From the NCBI GenBank assembly GCA_911728435.2, contig OU452210.1, positions 9,238,001 through 9,302,000 on the forward strand: a stretch of 64,000 bases of DNA, written 5' to 3'. Below the pieces are notes generated by a model that made no database searches, was not told the DNA's origin, and worked only from the letters and a program-made list of their open reading frames with translations. Below, one piece after another: positions 48,301-57,300 of the stretch (positions within the stretch are counted from its first letter, which is position 1; every line of letters starts with the position of its first letter). The position numbers and the translations under genes were made by a program. This stretch comes from Apoderus coryli. Its lineage: Eukaryota; Arthropoda; Insecta; Coleoptera; Attelabidae.

Positions 48301-51300
48301 CCAGTCTCCGCAACCTTACTAATAACATGTTCAATCAACAACAACTCCCGTTGACTCGCACTATCTCAGCATCATTCGCTGTATAAGTGAAATCAATAAT
48401 TTTTACGAGAGAAGCTGAACACCTTACTCTTGGAAAAATTTAGTTGCCATCTGATATCATTCCAGGATTATGTCCAAATATTCCTGAAGGGTTTGCTCTG
48501 ATCACACAGTCCATCACGATAGAAAGTGGATCATTTATGGCCGAGATACGTCTTAAGAAGAGCCGTTGACGAAATCCAGATTGAATTTTATAGAGATTAT
48601 ATAAGGTGTTTCATAATATAATTTTTGTTTTTTAAATTAATAATTGGTGAAGAATTTGAAGGGGAGTGGGTGTTTTGCTCCCCAATTTCTACGCCACTGA
48701 AAAAAGTACGATTTTAATATACCCATTTGAACCGCCAATGTTTTCTATACAAAAAAGATACTCTTGGTCATAAGCTCTAAAGTTGACCGTTTTCGAGGAA
48801 AATGAACTTGTCGAAAAACATGGTCAATTTTTTTAAATAATTTTAATTATTTCTACTAATTAAACGAAATTTATTTAAACGTTAGAACAAGTAACAAAAT
48901 CAAACTAACTTCATAATTGCAAAATAAATAAAAAAACAATAATCAGTTAAATTCAATGTTGAAAATGTCCGCCGTTAGCTTCAATGCACGCAGCAATTCT
49001 TCGACTATTTTTACGGTTTGGAGAATTAAAAAAAAAACATTTCTTCATTTTTTTTAAATTTTGCAATTATGAAGTTTATTAGATAGTTTATTACAATATT
49101 CGAAAAATACAGTTTGTCAATATAAATACAATACTTGCAAATACAACACAAATTCAAATCACATAAAAATAAAATATATACGACAATATAATTAGGACAA
49201 TACTGCACAACAAAACAACGCAAATATTGCCAACAAGAATCAACAACTCTACAACTCATAACTCTCAAGAAATTCATCGACTGAGTAAAAACAGTGCTTT
49301 AACAAATATGTCTTTATTTTAGTTTTAAATAATTTGTAGTTAAACGACCGAATCTGCTTCGGTACCTTATTATAAAATTTGTAATTAAGAGTTATTTTTA
49401 GATTTTGTTAGTCTATTTTTTGGAATGATCAACAAGTCAGCCGACCGAGTACTGCAGGTATGATTACTAGAGTGAGGTCGCAGTGAATCCCGAATTGAAA
49501 GGATCTCCAATAAGGTATGATAGATAAAAACACACGGCAATGACATTATACCGTGGTTTACAAAATGCGGCTTGCAATGGTCAAGTGGCCCAGCGCTAAA
49601 CAGTATTCTGACCACCTTCTTTTGCAATCTGAAAATTCTCAAGGCGTGCGAAGAACCACCCCAAAGCACGATGGCGGAACTCAAGTGTGATTGGAAAACC
49701 CCAAAGTAAGCCGTTCTAAAGACATGAAAATTTAAGTAACACGCAAGCTGTCTAAGCAAAAAGAGAGCACTGGACAACTTGCGACTTGTGTTCGATGTGA
49801 GAGTACCATAGCTCACCCTTTTAAGAAAAGATGTTTCACCATTCAACCAGCTGCTGTCTCTCAAACAGGAAAGATTTAATCAACCCCAAAGGTATCCCCC
49901 TCACTCCATAGACAGACAGCTTTTCCAGAAGGGTATCATGGGAAATGCAGTCAAAAGCCTTAGACAAATCAGTCGTGGTCAATACAGAGTGTTTACCATT
50001 CTCAAAAGAAGCAATTACATCGCCCACAACACTCCGGTTGTTGTACGCCCTCTCTTAAAACCAAACTGACATGGAGAGAGTAGATCGAACTGTTCGAAAT
50101 AATCCGAAAGTCGGGCCTTAGAAAATATAACAGTAATTGTAATGGGTCGGTAATTATTCAAATCGTCAGCATTACCAGACTTTAGCAAAGGGATTACCTT
50201 TCCAATCTTAAAGCACTTCGAAAAACTACCCTTCGAAAAATAGAAAAAATTAACTGAAGTAATCCATCTATCGAGGAGTGAATGTTATTATTGGAATAAA
50301 AGGCGTCTACTCCACAAAATGATTTATATATATACGTTAAAATTTTCTTGGTTTTAGCTGCCAGACATGTTTCGGACTACACGTCCATCATCAGTGGCTT
50401 AAAGAACTTGTACAATGTTGTTACATGTGAGGGTCATACTTCATACAGAATTAACAGATAGATTTTACATGGATTTATGATTTAAACGTCTATACATATC
50501 ATTTAAACGTCTATACATATCATCCTGATGGAAAATTTGGTTGTTAAATTGTTAAAATAAAATAAAATTAAAATATAGTATATTGAACATTTGTTATTTT
50601 TGTTGCTAGTAATCTTAGTTTTCTTTTTCTTTTTTCTCATCGTCAATGAAAACAGTTTTTTGAATGAAATAATTTGGTAAGAGCCTACAGTAATATGGCC
50701 GTTTAATTTATTATTTCATTCAAAAAAAAAAAAAAAAAACTGTTTTCATTGACGATGAGAAAAAAGAAAAAGAAAACTAAGATTACTAGCAACAAAAATA
50801 ACAAATGTTCAATATTCTAACTATATTTTTATTTTATTTTAACAATTTAACAACCAAATTTTCCATCAGGATGATATGTATAGACGTTTAAATCATAAAT
50901 CCATGTAAAATCTATCTGTTAATTCTGTATGTAACATGTAACAACATTGTACAAGTTCTTTAAGCCACTGATGATGGACGTGTAGTTCGAAACATGTCTG
51001 GCAGCTAAAACCAAGAAAATTTTAACGTATATATATAAATCATTTTGTGGAGTAGACGCCTTTTATTCCAATAAGAAAAAATTAAATTTATTTCAACAAA
51101 TTTTCAACAGGTTGATTTTGCTCTAAAACGGTCAACTTTAGAGCTTATGACCAAGAGTACCTTTTTCGTGTAGAAAACATTGGCGGTTCAAATGGGTATC
51201 TTAAAACCGTACTTTTTCCAGTGGCGTAGAAATTGGGGAGAAAAACACCCACTACCCCTTCAAAATCTTCACCAATTACGATTTAAAAAAAAAAAACATT

Positions 51301-54300
51301 CTTGCACACAACATAGCTTATTATGATGATAAAAGCTGTTTCCTGTACGATAAACGGTTCCGGAGATATCCGCAAAAAACAGATTTTTTGTTTCAATCTC
51401 AAAAATGGTGCATTTTAGAGGGTTTGTTAATAGAAACTTTTTTTCATATTTTTGGACGAGCTCTCACATCCTGCGCATATATTATGAAACACCCTGTATT
51501 TTAAAGAAGTAGTCCATTATTGAAGTGGAGTAGAATAATATTTTTATGAAATAAATTATTATATTTCTCTAAAAATCTTTACACCTCTCATGTTTTTTGA
51601 CAATAGATTTTTATGGTTTAACAAAAATTTTAACAAATTAATAAGAGTATGTAATTTATTTATCAGAAAAAAAAGTTTTTGCATTTCTCCTAATTAATAA
51701 ACTAAACAATTGTAACAATAATGACTTTTTCTAAATTTTATAACCACTGATGATGGGGCCTGGTGCTCCGAAACATGTTTGGTAGATGTTAGAGAAATCT
51801 ATTAAATTTATCACGTGCAGGTTGCCTTGTATTTCAAAAATATATTATAGAGAATACTTACTTATAGGTCTAAGATCGCTAGGATTATTATTTTAAGGCC
51901 ATATATCGCGAAAAGGCAAAACTCATTCACAATTTCTCGCAAATTAACACATAATTTCTAATTATGATTAATTGCGAAGATCTTGCCTTGCTATCACTAT
52001 CACTATCGCTGTGTCCTTGTGCTATAAATGTTGTTGGAAACGAATTAATTTTCGAGCAAATGAATTTACAATTATAATTTTGTAAGGCAATGAGAAAAAG
52101 TTTTCATGATGCAATTATTTACAGAACAGGTTTTTCGTCTGGTTTTGAATTATTTTTGTAATAACTGTCGCCTCCTGTTATTTGTAATGTTAATACACAA
52201 ATAGATATTTAATTTTATTATTGGTATTGGGCACTTACAACATCTGATGCAACGCTGTAGCGGTTATATGCCAAACTCTCCGGGGCCATCCATTTCACTG
52301 GTTTGTTTTCTCTGTCCCCCAAACAAAAATAATCGTTCGGAAATATATCTCTTGACAAACAGTTATCGGTTATTTTCACGTTTAATTTGTCATCTAATCT
52401 GAAAGTCAGCAAAAATATTCATTTATAGGTTTATGCTGTTATCACAATTATAAGTAATAAATAAAATTATTGTTATCTATTTACATACACTGCATTTCTA
52501 ACAGCTAAGTCTTTATGAAATATGTTTTTGTTATGTAGATACATCAATCCCAATAAAATTTGTATGGCCATGTCTACTAAATTTTGTGTTGATAACTTTT
52601 CTTTGTTTTGGCGGCATTTTATAAGATATCTGAAATGGAAACAAACTGATTTACTTACTTAATAGTGATAGAGAGTGGAAAATTTCTGACGTTATTATAA
52701 ATCCACTAATAGAGCGCCATAGGACACCCTCTTAGTGGGGGTTTCAATTAACGAATTCCTCTAATACATTTCCATTCCATTCAAATCATAACAACGTACA
52801 TATTAAGTAAGGAAATCATAAATACATAACATAATGAATTGATATGCAAAATGGAGTTGAAAACAATTAATAAAAGTTCTAAGTTCAACCCGTAAGATTC
52901 TAATACCAATAACTGCACTCCTTAGTATTGCCTTTTACTACAATCAAAGTAATAAGAGTTTACTACATTCCACAAAAAATTTGAAGAGAAAAATAAAAAA
53001 TCTATTTGATATCCAAAAGTTGATTCCTGTATTTAAACTGGAAAGCTGTGACCCTTAACTTTTTGGTGTCATCTGGTATGTTATTGTATAGTACGAGGGT
53101 TGCCTTTTATATTTCGGGATTAGAGAACAAAAATAAGTCATTCGGTGCCAACTCAGGACTATACGGCGGATGACTCATCAAATCGATGTTTTGGGTGCCC
53201 AAAAATGCAGTTGTTTGAGCCGTGTGAGAGCTCGCATTGTCGTGGTGAAGAGTGATCCGTCTTCGGCGGTTCGTTTTCCTGATTTCTTGGAAGACAGCTG
53301 GCAAACAATTGGTTGTGTACCACTCAGAATTGACTGTTCTGCGTTGTTCTAGTGGTACGGTTGCGACATGTCCAGTTTTTCCGAAAAAATAGGCGACCAT
53401 TTGCTTGGAAGTGCTTCGTGCGCGAACAACTTTTGTTGCATTTAGCTCAGCTTGAAACACCCATACAATCGACTGCTGTTTACTTTCGGGTTCATACGCG
53501 TAAATCTACGATTCATCACCTGTCAGGATGTCATAGACGTGTTTCGAAGCACCGCACCTTTTTTTGAGCGATTGACAAATTGTGTGGATCCAACGCGAAC
53601 AATTTTTTTGACAGTCAAATGTTTATGCAATATTGAATGTATGCTGGTCCCACTAATGCTAAGGTTGTCTCAATCTCTTGATAAGTCACATGACGATCTT
53701 GCAATATCAGTTAGCGCACATCATCAACAACTGATTTTGGACGACCTTCACGAAATTCGTCTTGGAGTGAACTAGGACCACGATTGAATTCACGATACCA
53801 TCGATAAACACTGGTCCTTGATGAGGCTTCATCGCCAAAAATTAAGTTCATCCATGCACTGTTGCTAAGTTAATCCACGTCGAAAGTTATAAAAAAATAG
53901 TCGCACGAAAATGTTCACGATTTAATTCCATTTTTGAGTTGAGATGAATCTTTTAATCTCTTGAATAATAAAGTTTCGTGAGGCGGAGGCGAAAACGTAA
54001 GTTCAACGTATGAACATCAGTCCTATATCTAATATTATTGGAGAGGTATGCAGGACGATGGTTAATTATTTATATTATGAAATAAAACTAGCGAATGTAA
54101 CTTTCTTTGATCCTGCATGCTGTGCTGCAATTTGTGTGAAACAGGTTCAAATTTTCTGATTCCATACACGAATCTAAGACACGATCAGAACAATCTAGGC
54201 ACGGTCAATACACAACATCACAGAAGTTAAAGTAGCTTAGGACTAAAAGTCTTTTTTTCAAAAGTTGTGATAGGAGATATAACATCTTTAATGACGAATA

Positions 54301-57300
54301 TGCTCTCTGAATATTGATGCTCCCATGCTTCTTAAACCGCAATTTGACTTCCAGTTCCAAGCCAAGATTTCTTGTTGAAGTTGAGAACTTTAAACTTGAG
54401 TTATTTACTTTGATATTCAGTTGCAACTCCACCCAACCAAAGACAAGAACGTCAGACTTAGAGACAGACATTGATCATGAGCCGTGATTTTGAAAGAGCT
54501 CCACAATTCTTTTAATATCCTCGTTAATATGTTGATTAGATAGATATTAGTTGTCATAAGTAAGAGAAATAATTTGAGGCTAGTGAGAATGCCTGACACC
54601 TTCTGGGTTACGAGCTAGAACCCTTGATATATTAACATACATGGACTGATATTTTGTTTGAAACGACCCCCGTATCCCGTTTTTTTCTCTCAGTCATAAG
54701 TAAAGCTGAGGTAAATTTGTCATCCGCACACATATAGGTAGGTAACGTTTGGCAACCCTAGTGTATTTTAATAATATTAAAATAAATAAATTTGAAATTA
54801 ATTTAAAATGCCTCGTATTTTATAAATCATCAATTCTAACATTTACTAATAAATAAAGGATTTATTGTATTGCTTTTAACAAGTGTGTTCATTTTACGTA
54901 TACAATAATAAGCAGCATTATTCCTAGAAATATTTTAGAATTGCACAATAATAACACAAATGATATTACCTCTTTAAATTTCCTTTTGTAGTATATGGAA
55001 ATACAAGAAGGGGTTGTTTAGGGCTATCTAAATTTATACATAAAATGCTCAAAATATTTTTATGATCCATACCAAACATCATAGTCCCTTCAGCCAAAAA
55101 TAAATTTAACAGTCGTTTGGAGGCAGAATCTGCAAGCAAAAAAAAAGAGAATATATTTACGGCTTCATAAAATCTTTAGCTCAATATGCATGTTAAGTCA
55201 TAAGTGGTGCGGCAGCTTGCAATTTCATATTATACAAAAACACAATAAGGTACTATTGTAATTTTTGTTTGTTTTGACCTTGTCCAGAGGCGTGTTTCAT
55301 ATAAGAAAAAAGAAAGAGTAGGTACCATTTTTGATGGATTATTATGTTTTAATTTTAAAACGTTTTTTTGAAAAAAAAAATAGAAGAAAGCAAACAATCT
55401 CGTCACCTCCACACAAGGGCGTAACGAGGGTTTAGATAGCAGTAACTTTTGTTTCAACATATTTTTAAAGTGTTAAATCAGGCTTTTTGAATGACTTTGA
55501 TAAATCGTAAACATCAATAAACCAAGAGCTAGCCTCCATGATCAAAGTTTTTTTTAACATTTTTCAGAAGACAATAAAAGGTGTCAAAATTTGTGAGCGA
55601 ATTGGGGACGTCTAATCATGAAAAAAACCTAAATTGTAATTTTTCGAAAAGTCGTTATTTATAAAGATACAGGGTGTTAAAGATGACTACCTGAGGACGA
55701 TTTTTTTGAAATATTTTCGAAACGAGTAAAGATAAATTAATTAAATGTAACATATTTATTCACCTAGTTAAATGTCGTAAACTGACATGAAATTGAATAA
55801 AAAAGGATGACCATAGGCGGGTAAACGGGGGGACCCTTGCTTTAATTATAACCTAACTTTTTTTCTTGTGACCTTTATTCCATTTGTGTCAAAAATGTGA
55901 TAAAATAAAGTTTTCTACATAAAAAAGGCATACTTGTTTTTTCTCGAAAAACTTAAAGGTTTTCGAGAAATTCGAGTTAGAAAATTTTAGGACAAAACTG
56001 GTCCATAGTACACAACATTAATTTTGATATTGAAATACAGTTTGCGAACGAAAAGTTTTCCAAAATTTTATTAATGCTGTGTACTAAAATTTCCAAACGC
56101 GAATTTCTCGAAAACCTTTTTTTTTTTTCGAGAAAAAACCTATTTTAGAAACACCTTGTATACTTAATTAAAAAAAAAAAAAACTAAAAGCCAGTATTTC
56201 TGAAAAATTCTTTACTTTTTACCCTATCTATCAAAAGGGATGTATTAGCATCAACTTCACCATTATCAGTACATTATACAGGGTGTCTGTTTTAAGTGAT
56301 ACCACTAATGCTGTTATATCAGAAACCTTAAGAGATCGGTTAAATTAAAGAAAAGTTGCGTTTTTTGATCCCTATTCAGGATCCGTTTACCATATTGTCA
56401 AATTCTTCTTAGTTTCTGAGATACAGGGTGATATTTCAAAAACGCCGAATTAGATTTTGTCCAAAAGTATTTTAAATTAGAAAGTTGTTTAGGTTAAATT
56501 TCTCTACAAAATGCTGACTTTAGATTTAAAATCCGACGTTTCGTCTTTCGGCAACTAATTCTGAGTATACAAAGAGAAATGTAAAGTTGTATGTATTATT
56601 GAGGTTGTTGTAATTGATACCATTTCGGGGAAAAATGTTATAATCAAATAAAAAATTAAACATTATAATATTATAGAATTGTTGCTTTTGCTGAAGCTAG
56701 TAGCTTCGAAACAAGTTTGAATTTTCAAACTCAAAGAGTATTTTTTTCGTGCAGTTTTGATTTTTATTTCTCATATAATATATTTAGTTGTTATTATTGA
56801 ATTAGATAATAATTATTATTACACGCAAAACATTTATAAATCAGCGATTTTATAGTCTTAAATGGTTTCTTAAATAATTGTTATAATTAATTAAATAAAT
56901 TTTCGTGAAGAGAATATAAACGTTGCATTAAATAATTTTTTTTGCGTTACAGACTGGATATATTATACCTACTGTTCTTTCTGAATCTGATTTGGTAGAT
57001 AATTTTGTAACTTTTACTTTTTAGAAATTCTCCCGCTATTGCAAAAGCCCTATAAATAATAATAATCATTATTATTACATACACATTTACGTTGCGGAAC
57101 AATACAGTTTTGTAAAACAAATAATACAAAGCTCAACTTGTCACGACATCTATGTTTCAAAGTATAATATTAATATAGGTGTAATAATATACCTTTCGTT
57201 GTCTTGACTAATACAGGTTTCTGTTGGTATTTGCCACGGTAGATCTGCGTAAAGATACCTTCATCAATAACGCTTTCTAAAAATATAGTGCTTCTATTCA

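Larger units (their letters stand above)
50288..51074. repeat. Foldback element 2: long near-perfect palindrome with a hammerhead-like motif in each arm
   Basis: The arms of about 380 bp start TTATTGGAATAAAAGGCG (50288) and end with its complement (51074). They match almost without gaps up to a central loop of about 40 bp near 50672-50712 (around AAGAGCCTACAGTAATATGG). The left arm carries a tandem repeat of AAACGTCTATACATATCAT that the right arm has once, and the right arm has an A homopolymer of about 18. Each arm carries the ribozyme-like motif. No coding capacity. The high arm identity suggests recent origin or gene conversion between the arms. Confidence 0.88.
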
